Source: Cycas panzhihuaensis (taxonomy: Eukaryota; Cycadophyta). Taken from it: a DNA stretch of 64,000 bases. Positions 46,965 through 58,003 of this stretch are shown in pieces; within the stretch, counting starts at the first letter, position 1; each line of letters starts with the position of its first letter. The translations under genes were made by a program, and so were the position numbers. Location of the stretch: positions 190,161,741 through 190,225,740 of the forward strand of contig CM041465.1 of assembly GCA_023213395.1 (NCBI GenBank), written 5' to 3'. The notes under the pieces are model-generated. The model was not told where the DNA came from. It did no database searches and saw only the letters and a list, made by a program, of their open reading frames with translations.

Positions 46965-49158
46965 CTTCATATGAGGTGAGGGATTTTATAAATATATACT
47001 TGATTCTTTTAATAACCTAAAGTTTGGTCATTCTTCCACATATCTATTTTGTATATTACCTATACATATTTTATTATATTATGTCAATTTATACATCTTA
47101 CACTCACCTTTATTTATCTATTGTATGTCCTTGTTAGGTTCATTTTTATAGTTCTTAGCTTTCACATATTATCCCTAATATTTTTCTATTAGAGCATCAT
47201 GTTTAAATCAAACATTTATAACCCTCCATATCTAATATTTATTTCACCTACATGCTTTTAATTAGTTGACATATATACCACTTGTTCATATATGATTCCC
47301 TTTATATCTTTTATTCCTTACCTTCAATTCATGCCAACTAATTCAACTCTCACCTTTTATATATTCTTCCTATACACTCTAATTATATTCTTTGTTCCCT
47401 CCTCTTCTTCATGTATAGTTTGTCTTCTCACATGGATTGAATATAATATACCGTAATACATGAGTTTTAAAATCTACCATATTGTTATGTACTAAAAGTC
47501 ACTTCATGTCAAGTAAATTAGTATATTTTGTTAGTAAAACTAGCACATCCCTTGTGTTAGAACAATTATTCATTAGTATTTAAAGCGTAGAGAAGTGATG
47601 GAGGGACATTGTAGATATTTTCTTAGAACATTAGTTGTTTAAAGGAAATTGCAGCAATGATGATTCTCAAAGAGCCCTTACCATAAAGATGACCAATACT
47701 TATTAGTTTTACTCATTCTTTATACTGTTCCTGATTATTATTTAATGCAATTTTGTTATTCTATATAGATCCAACTATTGGCAATATTATACCCTTTAGT
47801 GGTTAGACTGCAATAATTTCTTATTATAAATTTAGAATCCAATATTGTCTACTCCATTATGATATATGCTTAATCATCATCAATACAAGTAGTTACATGA
47901 GATATTTTAGTGTTAAATAGTTTAAGATATTTATGTCTAAAGTTAAAGAATTTCTTACATATTTTGTGAGAAATGGCTAGAGATTTCTGGTGATTAAAAT
48001 TCAGTTGAACAACATTTCTTTTTTCAATTTTGTATTGTTTTTTTATAATCTTCTCTTTTATATATTATTTAATAGGGAAAATAATTAAGTCAAGGATGAT
48101 CTAGAGCTTTATTTAGGAATAACTACACAAAAACAAAGGAGAACTCCCCTTCAAAAGGCATACAACACCCATTTACCTTAGGAAAACATGGTTTAGAAGG
48201 TGGATGAGCTCACTAAGCATGTCAAGGAGCTCGAACAATATGTAGACATAGTAATATTATTGTAGGGACTAGTAAAAATACTACAAGATTCACTTGACAA
48301 ACTCACTTAGCAAAGGATGTGGATAAGGCCATGCACCTAAAGAGGGAGTAAGGCACAATTAGAGATAAACAAATTATTAAGAGAGAGAAAATTCTACAAA
48401 ATAAATTCAAGGGGACTGAAGGTTTAATATTAAAACATATAAAGGTTTAGTTAGAACTTCTTGATGTAGACATAGGCTAGGACTTGTGGGCATGGTTAAT
48501 GAAAATACAAAATTGTTTTGACATCTACCCATGTTCGTATAAAGAAAAATGTTTCTTATATCTTTGTGATTAAATAATAGAACCCTATAGTGGTTCAATT
48601 GGTGACATAAAGATTATAAGAATGCATCATAATTGAACATTCTTCAATTATGTAATATATGAGAAGTATAAAGATAATTGGAATAAGGATTAGACACTCT
48701 AGCCTTCACTATCTTTGACATAATGCAATTGTGTAATAATACTCATAAAAAATTTAAAATTTACAGAGTATGTTTTCCACCAAGTTAGATGATCAACTAC
48801 TATTACAACAAATATATGTTATAAGACTTACAGAAAATATTTACTATACATTGAAAACTCTAAAAGTTGCAAGCCTCCCATACACAATGTTAAAAGCAAA
48901 CACAATTCTTCTTAGAAGTGGGTATGAATGCAATGACTCCGAAACCAAACCATTAATTCAAGCACTTGCGACCTTCAGACAATAAGAAAGCCATTAATCT
49001 CATTTAGGGTTGAGCACCTTAGACAAGAGACTGTTTAGTGGCCAAGTAATGAGATTCACGTACGACAATTCATAGCATGTGCATCTGATTGAATATAATA
49101 ACGAGGCACATGACGAATGCTTGATCTGTTCCGGGCTGCACCGCAAGCCTTAATACGT
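46965..49158. repeat. Tandem unit D3, contiguous with the LOR gene
   Basis: 46965-47795 aligns with D1 from about 37836 to 42050 (no LINE). It then skips about 1 kb (including the primer site), and 47796-49158 aligns with 43040-44410. The right end passes without a break into LOR exon 3 and intron 2, so D3 is the copy still in its original setting. AT-rich, and apart from the exon it is non-coding. Confidence 0.8.
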
Positions 49159-49957
49159 CATCCCCCAACATCAGCTTCTCTGTTGCTTTCTTTTGTTTCA
49201 CCTGCACTCACCCACAAATACCTCCTTTCATTATTCGTCCAAACATTCAACCATTCTGTATCGCTACACTACATATTTCACAAATATTTGCAGCACATAA
49301 ATATTTTAATAAAACCGGCGAATAATCATTTTTGTAAATAAAAAATAACCTCTGTAACGATGCTTCCGGAGGCAGCGTATATCGTGCAAGATGGCTTCGA
49401 GGAGGAGGAGGTGCCTTCAATCACACAATCGCACCCCAATCTTTGTGTGTTGGAATTATTGAGCAACACTTGGGCAGAGACCTTACTTCAAAACAAATAC
49501 CACTTCCTAACACTGAATATGGGCTTTCCGCTGTCGATTGATCCTCTGAATGCTTCCCATCTTTTAAGAAGCGAAAATCTCTGTTCATAGACCCAGAACG
49601 CCTCCAGTTAGTCATTAATATAAACTATTGTGCCAAATGAATGCTATCATTAAACTAAATAATGGTTGGGAAATTAATAAAGCGGACACGTACCTTGCGG
49701 CGCATTGTAAGGGTGGGTGTGCCTGCAGAATCCATGAGAACGACTTCGTGTGCAGAAGTTGAAGAATAATTGTCGACTCTGAACAAGAGATTGCCACTGG
49801 AATCGTATACAGTGAAGCCATTCCCTCTCATCACAAGGGATTTCTTCCATACCGTCAATATCGTTGGACACGCGGCGCAAAACCGATCGTCGATCAACAC
49901 TTGTGCAGATGAATTGAACGAATTATGATGGTGAGGATTAACGCGCAGATCAGGCAT
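49070..49957 (-). pseudogene. LURP-one-related (LOR) gene, three exons, one in-frame TGA
   Basis: Exon 1 is 49957-49694, exon 2 is 49580-49350 and exon 3 is 49201-49070, all joined in phase 0 with GT...AG borders (donors AAG/GTACGT and GAG/GTTATT; acceptors GAACAG and GTGCAG). The product is 208 residues, typical for LOR proteins, which have a tubby-like beta-barrel fold. Exon 1 has VMRGNGFTVYDSSGNLLFRV and MDSAGTPTLTMRRK. Exon 2 has RFSLLKRWEAFRG, KPIFSVRK, CDCVIEG and CTIYAASGSIV. Exon 3 ends LAVQPGTDQAFVMCLVII. All are family hallmarks. Codon 119 (49490-49488) is TGA, which cuts the protein in its middle. The rest of the frame, splice sites and promoter look intact, so this may be a recent nonsense allele, a pseudogene or a base error. 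Family members are linked to pathogen defence in Arabidopsis (LURP1), but the biochemical role here is unknown. Confidence 0.88.
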
Positions 49958-50056
49958 TGTTCTTTAATTAATTGGGGGGGAGATGCGTTTTGCAGTACAG
50001 CAACAACAACGGCAAAACGAAGATGACCGAAGGGTGAGGGTGTGTCTGCTTGGTGG

Positions 50057-50065
50057 CCTTTTATA
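50057..50065 (-). promoter_or_regulatory. TATA box of the LOR gene
   Basis: On the minus strand it reads TATAAAAGG, about 100 bases upstream of the ATG at 49957, implying a 5' untranslated leader of roughly 70 bases. No other good TATA motif lies in this GC-richer stretch. Confidence 0.7.
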
Positions 50066-50460
50066 ACAGCGAAATCTGTGTATTTCAGAACGCGAGAATT
50101 CATTTGGAGTTGCGTCTCCAATGAGTTCCAATTGTTGTGAACGAACGAGCATTTAATGTTATTAAATGGTATCGCCACGTCACAAACACACGATGAAGAA
50201 CGGCGTCCACATGTAACACATTTCTGCAGCGGTAAGACAGACGACGGATTACGTGGACATGCTTGCGACGACGTGCCGACCGCATGCTTAATTGATCCAT
50301 CACGTCAACAGGCTAGTGACGTCCAGGCTTTGATATGACATTCCATGAACCTATCCATATCCCCGGACGACGTGCCAACGACTTGATATCTTAAAGCTCC
50401 CTGTATACAACGCCTCGTAACAGTATTTACGTTGCAATACAACTGCTAAGAGGGACATCG
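50066..50460 (-). promoter_or_regulatory. LOR upstream region rich in ACGT cores
   Basis: Several ACGT-core motifs (bZIP-type sites) cluster here: CACGTCA near 50174, ACGTGG near 50250, GACGTGCC near 50271 and 50369, and a divergent pair of TGACG motifs at 50303-50307 and 50317-50321 resembling an as-1-type site. Such sites are known in salicylate- and stress-responsive plant promoters. Their role here is inferred. The GC-richer block ends near 50460. Confidence 0.4.
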
Positions 50461-52424
50461 AACTATCTAAATAAAGTCAAGTACACCTAAACTTTATAAT
50501 TTATTACGTTATTATAATTAATGTAAATTGAGGATTATAATAGGTTGTCATTCAAGCAACGAGTTTTCAATGTTAACATTAGTTCATTATTTAACGTCAT
50601 TTGTCCTTCTTTCTCACGTTCCACCTTTTAAAGTTCTAAGCGTTTTTGTTTTTTACCCCTCTTTTGAAGACCAAACATAAATATGTATTCCTTGAACTTT
50701 GGACTTGTGTATATTGATGTTGCACATAATTTTATTTGAGTCTTACAAATTAACTATTTTGAGATCTACATGGATCTTTATGGTTAGCTTGTTAACATAT
50801 ACATGTATAATCCTATTGCAACAAATATTTTTTACCACATAAAAATTCATTTTGAAGATAATGTTAGGGCTCTTTATTAAACTTGCATATTATAACTCAT
50901 ACAATTTATAATAATTATCCTTTTTTAGGATTAATATTTCAATTTTTTGCTAAAATAAGTATGTGTGTGTGTATATATATTCCTAAAATTGAATTTGTTC
51001 TATAATATGTTACTATTCATAATAAAAAAACATCTATATGTAATATGGTAATCTAACATTTTCTTTCTCTTCTTCAATAACTAATCAAAACTATGGTTTT
51101 ATTTATCTAATATAAATTTCAAATTTAATACTTTTCATTTCTTTATTAAATTATTTAATGGTAATATTCTTATGTTGTTATCTTTTATATAAGTGAAATG
51201 ACTAAAATATATGGAATTTAACTTCAAGCCTACTGACCTTTCCTTTTTCTAATGAGAGCTTTAGATGACTACTTTGATACTTCTTCACAAGTTTATTTGT
51301 AAGACCTACCTATAACTACTAAATATGCCACTAGCAATCCTTAACCACTCTTTCTCTTATAAGATTTTTGTAGACCCTCATTATTATTGTAATACCACAC
51401 ATAATACATATTATATACTTCATTATATATTCTACAGTATGCTTCATTATACATTGTATTTTTCTTATGTTTCATTTGCATTATTCTGTCATCAACCCTT
51501 TGTCGTAAAATAAGAACATAGTGAAATGCCATACTAAGTGTGAGGGATCCATCCTAGTATATCATAAATTTTATATTATGATGTTATATGATATTGGGAT
51601 ATAATGCCTATATGTGTGAGTGCATATGTGCATGTGTGTATGCTTATGTGTGTGTGATTATCATATGGACCAAATACTCAAATGTATTGTATATAATATA
51701 ATAATATCTCCACTAATAATATTATATGGCTAAGTCACTTAAAGGGATATCAAATAAGGCGTGTGGCATGAGCCAAGAAGGAATTTCTTAAGGGAAAGGT
51801 CTTTAGTCTGAACCCGTTATATTTAATACCCCATTTTTTGTGAAGTTAATTAATAATTAATATGGTTATTAGTGTTGTATATATTGAAGTATTTAATATT
51901 TATTATGATCATAAATTTAAGATATGAGCCCCTCCCCGAACTTCATGTTTTGTATAGTAGTTATTTTTTATTAGTTATTGTGCTAGAATAATAAGTCATA
52001 GTGGTTACTCAATGTTCTATATAAGTGCTAATTTAGTTGCATGTAAATCATTCCTTTGTAGATGTGTATATGCATATTAGTTATGTATTATAAAATTAAT
52101 AAGAATCTGATGAATACAATTTATATTTAAGACTAATTTTCTATGTTAGTTTGTTATTATCTTTCTCGATTTGATTCTAGTTTGAATGGCAACATGATAT
52201 CATAGTATAATTAAGTGAATGTCTAAGTAAGATTAAATGCATACTTGTAGAGGTTTAAGATATCATTTAAGTATATTAGGATATATCCTTTACCAAGTTA
52301 GGTTCATATGAATAGGATTGGATATATTTGAGCTAGATTAGATTCTTTTTTTGGTCTAGTTGAAGATTAAGTAAGGAGATTTTTGAGAGGTTTAAAGCTC
52401 AAAAATTTTTTTAAATTAAAATAA
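50461..52424. other. AT-rich intergenic DNA, no gene recognised
   Basis: Low-complexity A/T-rich sequence. Short TG repeats occur near 50959-50972 and 51615-51655. The frames at 51325-51532 on both strands have no motif. Confidence 0.5.
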
Positions 52425-52920
52425 TGTCTTATCTATGATAAGAAGTTTGGTCAGTTAGTTGACACAAGGAAGTTGAGTTAGGATCGTAATAAGAAGTCTG
52501 GTCAATTTGTCGACATAAGGAAGTTGAGTTAGGATGTTGAGAAGAAGTCTAGTCAGTTTGTTGACAACACAAGAATGGTTAGTATCGACATGATAAGTGT
52601 CAACTTAATGTGAAGTTATGTAGTTTAAATAACTTATGTCAATAAACCTTCATTGAAAAGTAGACTTAACATAATTATCTATAAGTTGACCTAGACCATA
52701 TGGGAGTATGACAAATCTATCATGACTTAGGCAGTTACAAAACAACCTATGATAACTGAAATTGATGTATAAGGTAGTTACAAAATAGCCTATGATAACT
52801 AAAATTGAGGTATGCACATTTCCATTTTGTAATATTCTTTTTTAAGTTCTATTGAGAGGTATCTCATAATACCAACTAATTCCTGGACAATAATATACTA
52901 TGGGTTCATTTTTTTCGATA
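52425..52920 (+). repeat. 5' LTR of Copia-3
   Basis: Contains repeats of 'AAGAAGTCTGGTCA-TTTGT-GACA' type and aligns with 57360-57661 over the first 300 bases. The right edge is approximate, set by the primer-site remnant. Confidence 0.7.
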
Positions 52921-53299
52921 TGTTATTAGAGTAAGAGTTCTGTTTGGGGTTTTTAAGATTTAAAAAACTCTAGTGAGTCATTATTTTTTTAAATCTTAAA
53001 GAAGATAGTAAAGAAGAGTGAAGACATTGAGCAAAAGGTGACTTCAAGACAATACGATTGTATATGATGTTGCAAGGACTTTAAAAATTAAAGTACTTAT
53101 TTTTGCTAAAATTTTACTGATAGGAGCATCTCAAGAAGTACATCATCTTATTCCAATGACACAACTTTAAATTTTATCATTTTGATGGTGTTTAGTTCAC
53201 TTTCAATCGTCCATAAGTTTAAGGATATTTTGAAGATTTCTCTTAAAATACTCACTTAATATATGTAAAACCAGTCCATATAAGTGTACTTTTATATGA

Positions 53300-54230
53300 C
53301 GAGTTTATCTCATTTTCTGAGATGGATTCCTCTGTTCTTGACTTAGGTGAATAAGAAAATCTTACTATAATAAATTACCAAGTTTGGGAAATTAAAATTG
53401 AGTCTACTAAAAGTAAAAAATGCCTAAGATATAGCTATGGGAAAGGAGAAAAGGTTTGTTAATACTACTGACCAATGTAATTAGGATGATAGGAATAATT
53501 TAGGAGTAATAATTTTGAAATTGCCTATTTTAGACTCCTTATTAGTATATGTTAAAGGAATGAATTATTTTAAAGAAATTTGGAAGGTATATGATAACCT
53601 TTATAGCTGGAAAAATGAAGTTAGAATTTTAGCATTAAAAGAAGGTTTGTATAAATTCCACATAAGGGAGAGAGAGAATGTTTTACAGTTGATTCATAAG
53701 GTTATATCTATTAGAAATGATTTAGCCAGTGCTAGAGCAAACATTCTAGAGATAGAACTTATATAAATTATTATAAACAAGCTTCCAAAGTCATATAATA
53801 ACATGGTAAATTCCATAACTAATAATAACCAAACTATAACAATGACTCTTGAGACTTTAATCAGTCTTCTTCTCAGCCAAGAGTAAAGAATCAAACGATA
53901 TATAGAACAGATAGAAATTAAAGTTTTATTGTCTAAACACAGTATTAACACTAGAGGATGAGAACAATCTTCTTTCAATGGTTACAATTGGGTATATGAT
54001 ATTAGAAATCAACCTAGAGGAAGATGGCAAGACAAGAGAGGTAGAGAAATGCCAGCTCTGCCAAGGGACTCAATAGTTTATTTTAATTATATAAGACCAA
54101 GATACTTTCCTAATAATTATCAAGCCTTTGATGTGTGCTACAATTATGAATAATGAGAACATTATCATTTCTAATGCTTTAAGAGGCAAGTTGAAATCTA
54201 GAGAGGAAAAAGGCTTGTAGGTAACTACAG
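53300..54230 (+). pseudogene. Copia-3 gag
   Basis: The open piece 53515-53766 has MNYFKEIWKVYDNLYSWKNE followed by 'VLQLIHKVISIRNDLA', the UBN2-type gag core. Downstream in another frame, a single knuckle-like CYNYE near 54138 marks the zinc-knuckle region. Stops throughout. Confidence 0.65.
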
Positions 54231-54900
54231 TAAAAAGCAAAGAAACTTCGAAGAAGAAGAACAAGAATAGAGAGCCTTTGTAGTTGCACTTGTCACTTCC
54301 ACTAAAGATGAAGATGTTTGGTATAATAACTCTAGAGAATTGAGCCATATGATAGGATGAAATAATGGTTTGAATATCTAAATCCATACTCTCTTAATAA
54401 ATCAGTAGAATTGGGAAATAAGTATTCCCTTAGCATTCAAGGAATTAGAGTAATAGTAGTCAAAATCAAGAGAAAATATTTACAAATTAGTAATATTTTT
54501 TTCATCCCAGGGTTGGAAAAAATTTACTCTCAGTTTCTCAACTTGGGAAGAAAAAGTTGAGAATCATCTTTGATGAAAATTGGTTCTACCATATCTTGGA
54601 CATAAAAAAAGGAAGAATTGTAGTGACAGGAGACCTAGAAATTAATACTCTTTATAGACTACTTTCTAGTGCCATTACTTTAGAAAATGACGTAAAATCC
54701 TTTGTTGTTTCAAATACTAATAATAAGAAGCTTTAGTATTTGAAGTATAGGCATATGTCATTTGATAGATTAGAATTATTAAAAGATTTTAATGTGGTTG
54801 ATGTGCTTCCAAATATGTCATTTCACTCCTTTATTTATAAAAGTTGTCTATTAAGTAAACAACATAGATTTTCATTTTAAAGAAGTATGTGACACACATG
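54231..54900 (+). pseudogene. Copia-3 protease and pre-integrase region
   Basis: A frame at about 54320-54355 reads DVWYNNSRELSHMIG, matching the copia protease signature W-x-x-DSG-x-S-x-HM(T)G, but with the catalytic DSG changed to NNS. At 54730-54880 'LKYRHMSFDRLELLKD' represents the pre-integrase H-x-R-x-G-H region, followed by a C-x-x-x-K-Q-H-R block. Non-functional. Confidence 0.65.
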
Positions 54901-55610
54901 AAGTAAATTAGAACTAGTGCATTCTAATCTCTATGGGCCCATTGCCCTAAGTTCACTTAATGGAGCAAGATATTTTGTCATATTTATTGACGACTTCTCT
55001 AAAAAAGCCTAGGTATATTTTCTCTATAGTAAATTAGAGATATTTGATAAATTCAAAGAATTTAAAGTTGAAGCTAAGCTAAAAAGTGGCAATAAATCAA
55101 AATGTATCAGGTCTGATAGTGGAGGTGAATATACATCAAAAGAGTTTTAGTATTATTATAGAACTCATAGAATATATTGACAAATAACCACTACCTATAC
55201 ACCTCAATCAAATAATGTAGTAAAATAAATGAATATAACCATCATTGAAATTGCTCATACTCTAATTCTAGATATGTAGAATCCAAAGGCATATTGGGAA
55301 GAAGTTATTAATATAATAGTTTATTTATTAAATAGAAGTCTAACTCAAGCATGGATGGGATACAAGCCTAATGTAAGTAATCTCAAAATTTTTGGTTGTC
55401 AATCTTTTATTCATATTCCTAATAAGAAAAGGTCCAAACTTGATTACAAGAGTATGGAATGTATAATAATAGGCTATAGTAAGAATTCCAAAGCATATAG
55501 GTGCATAAATTCCAAACTAAATAAAGTATATATGAACAGAGATGCTATCTTTAATGAACAAGATATTGTTACAAGTCATGAAAAACATCAAAAAACCTGA
55601 AGTATCCACT
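54901..55610 (+). pseudogene. Copia-3 integrase
   Basis: Frames give ARYFVIFIDDFSKKA (first Asp), KCIRSDSGGEYTSKEF (second Asp) and an 'EIAHTLILDM' block near the catalytic Glu, then the open piece 55355-55600 with VSNLKIFGCQSFIHIPNKK and KSMECIIIGYSKNSKAYR, the standard copia integrase C-terminal domain. Several stops separate the pieces. Confidence 0.8.
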
Positions 55611-55979
55611 AAAGAATTTCCCATGGTTATTCCTTAACCTAAGGGCATCTCAGGAATTATATTTGAGGACACATAAATAAAAGAAGTATGTTCTAAAAGG
55701 GCCCCTTCAACCATTAGAGAAATAAGTCCTAAAAGAGAAAAGGAAATTAGGACAACTTCTAAAAGGATACTAAAAGGGTACCTTAAGATAATTGAAGAGG
55801 CAAAAGATGATGTGTTTGATCATAAAACTAGATCCAAGAAATATTAGTCATTATTTTACTTAACTAAACCTTAGTTATATGAGGAAATAAGATAACACAT
55901 TAAGTGGAAGTTAGCAATGTATACAAATATGAATTAATTGAACCACTTGCTAAGAAGTTGATTGTTACAAATAGGTGTA

Positions 55980-56600
55980 CAAGGTGAAAGAAAACTCTAA
56001 TAGAAGAATAGAAAAATACAAAGCAAGATCGGTAGCTAAAGAATACACCCAAACTATAGGAATATATTATGATGAAATCTTCTTTCCAATAACAAAATTG
56101 AATATTATAAGAATGGTTATTGCCTTAGCAACATAATAAAATTAAAAAATCTACTAACTTGACATAAAAGTGTCTTTTTAACGGATACTTAGAACAAGAA
56201 GTATACATATAATAGCTAAATGGATATATTTAAAATGATCAAGAACATCCTATTTGTAGGCTAAAAAAGGCTCTATATAGACTAAAATAATCTTATAGAG
56301 CTTGGTATACTAAATAAGATAAATATCTCATACAAATTATTTTTATAGATGCAAAGATCAACCAAGTTTTAGTTTATATGTGAAGATTAACTAAGGATAT
56401 ATCATTATAATTATTGTGTATGTAGATGATATGATTCTTACAAGTAGTGATACAGAGTCTATTATAGTCATAATAACTCAACTAGAAAAGAGATTTAAAA
56501 TGACAAACTTAGGACTTTTGTGTTATTACCTTAGTATAGAAGTAAAATAAGAAGAGAACTTAATTACCATAGTGTAAAATAAGTATACCAAGAAATTCAA
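55980..56600 (+). pseudogene. Copia-3 reverse transcriptase
   Basis: A frame starts KARSVAKEYTQTIGIYYDE (usual K-A-R-L-V-A-K-G-x-x-Q-x-x-G-x-D-Y), then 'KIYQLDIKVSF' with the first Asp. At 56400-56440 it has IVYVDDMILTSSD with the YVDD box intact, then 'FKMTNLGLLCYYLSIEV'. Many stops. Confidence 0.8.
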
Positions 56601-56779
56601 GATAGAAGACTTTAATATCTATGTAATATTAATGTAAATAGGGTGTAATCTAACTCAAGACATAGAAGGAGCTCTAGTCAATATAACCTTATATAGATAA
56701 CTAGTTGGTAGTCTAATTTATCTTACTATCATGAGACCTAATATCTTATATTTTGTAGATGTAATTTCTGGATATATGT

Positions 56780-57320
56780 AGGATCCTTACATTGGAAAGT
56801 AGTGAAAAGAATGCTTAGGTATTTGAAAGGCACCTTAGATTTAGAACTTACATACATAAAATATAATAGAGGAAAGTTAATTGGATACAGTCATTCTAAT
56901 TGGGCTGTAGACAAAGAAAATAAGAAGTCAACTATTAGATATTATTTTCTTCTTAGCTTAGCAATAGTATCTAGGAGTAATAAAAAGTAGCTAATTATTA
57001 TATTTTCATCTATAAAGACATAATACAAAGTAATAATAAGTACATTATGTGAAGTAGTATGGCTAAGGCAATTTTTGGTAGATCTAAATCAAAAGAAGAA
57101 TAACCTAATAACTCTTTATTGTAATAATCAAACCATAATAAAGTTGATAAAGAATCAAGTCTTTCATACTAGAACCAAACGTATTGAAGTGCATCATTAT
57201 TTCATCTAATAAAATATTTGGAATAAAGAAATAGAGCTAATATATTATGTAGTAACAAGTTACAAATATCTTGTCTAAACCTCTTAGCAAAGCCAAATTT
57301 TAATTTCTTAGAGATAAGGT
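56780..57320 (+). pseudogene. Copia-3 RNase H
   Basis: The open piece 56802-56990 reads MKRMLRYLKGTLDLELTYIK, then 'YSHSNWAVDKENKKSTIRYY' (usual Y-x-D-A-D-W-A). Downstream, 'HTRTKRIEVHHYF' gives the final conserved block (usual H-x-R-T-K-H-I-(E/D)-(V/I)-x-(Y/F)-H-F). Confidence 0.8.
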
Positions 57321-57359
57321 TCATTTAAAATAGATAAAACATTAAAGAAGGTATTAGAA

Positions 57360-57661
57360 TGATATTTTATCTATGATAAGAAGTCTAGTCAATTTGTCGA
57401 CATAAGGAATTTGAGTCAAGATGTCAATAAAAAGTCTGGTTATTTTGTCAACAACATAAGAATGATCAATATTGACATGATAGGTGTTAACTTAATGTAA
57501 CATCATGTAGTGTAAATAGCTTATGTTGATAAGCCTTCGTTGATGAGTAGACTTAACTTAATTATTTGGAAGTCAACCTAAACCTTATGGGTACAGGACA
57601 TATATAACATGAGTTAAGCAATTACAATATAGCCTACAATAATTGAAATTAACATATAAGG
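57360..57661 (+). repeat. 3' LTR of Copia-3 (truncated)
   Basis: Aligns with 52425 onward and is cut by the element starting at 57662. Confidence 0.7.
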
Positions 57662-58003
57662 TATTAGAAAATGAGTATGCAAAGCTCTATTCCATATTAC
57701 AAAAATGATATGCTATGCATACAAGAAATAAAATATGATGGTGAGTAAATGATACAATAATGAAGCATAAGGAAAATAAAGTATGTACAAGTTAACATAA
57801 GATATGGAAGAATAGGCAAACTTCAAATTAGAATAAATGATAATATATATACTTATAGTATAAACTCACCATGAATGAGAGAACCCCATTGGTTAATCTT
57901 AGAGGTAGTTCACATCTTTATATCGCTCATAATCTCAAATATAATAATATAAATAAATGTGGAGAGAGTATAGGTGGGGATAATTATATAATTGGGTATT
58001 ACA
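57662..58003 (-). repeat. 3' LTR of the minus-strand non-autonomous element
   Basis: On the minus strand it starts TGTAATACCC and ends near CATTTTCTAATA. It matches 60550-60930, with many differences in its 5' half. Confidence 0.6.

Larger units (their letters stand above)
52425..57661 (+). mobile_element. Copia-3: degenerate Ty1/copia element with truncated 3' LTR
   Basis: The LTR-like repeats start TGTCTTATCTATGATAAG at 52425 and TGATATTTTATCTATG at 57360. Between them are gag, protease, integrase, RT and RNase H remnants in copia order. A primer-site remnant lies at 52921-52934. The 3' LTR is cut at 57661 by the next element, so no target duplication can be read. Confidence 0.8.

Noticed and set aside
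37491-49158. A CRISPR-like or satellite array
   Set aside because: The repeats are three kilobase-sized, diverged tandem copies with no short regular spacing.
49117-49590. Plus-strand ORFs of 74 and 76 codons
   Set aside because: They lie antisense over LOR exons 2 and 3 and have no motif. The minus-strand reading shows clear family homology and splice sites.
49421-50303. Other minus-strand ORFs around the LOR gene (frames starting 49615, 49821, 49880, 50178, 50303)
   Set aside because: They are out of frame with the LOR exons or span introns and promoter, and show no family motif.
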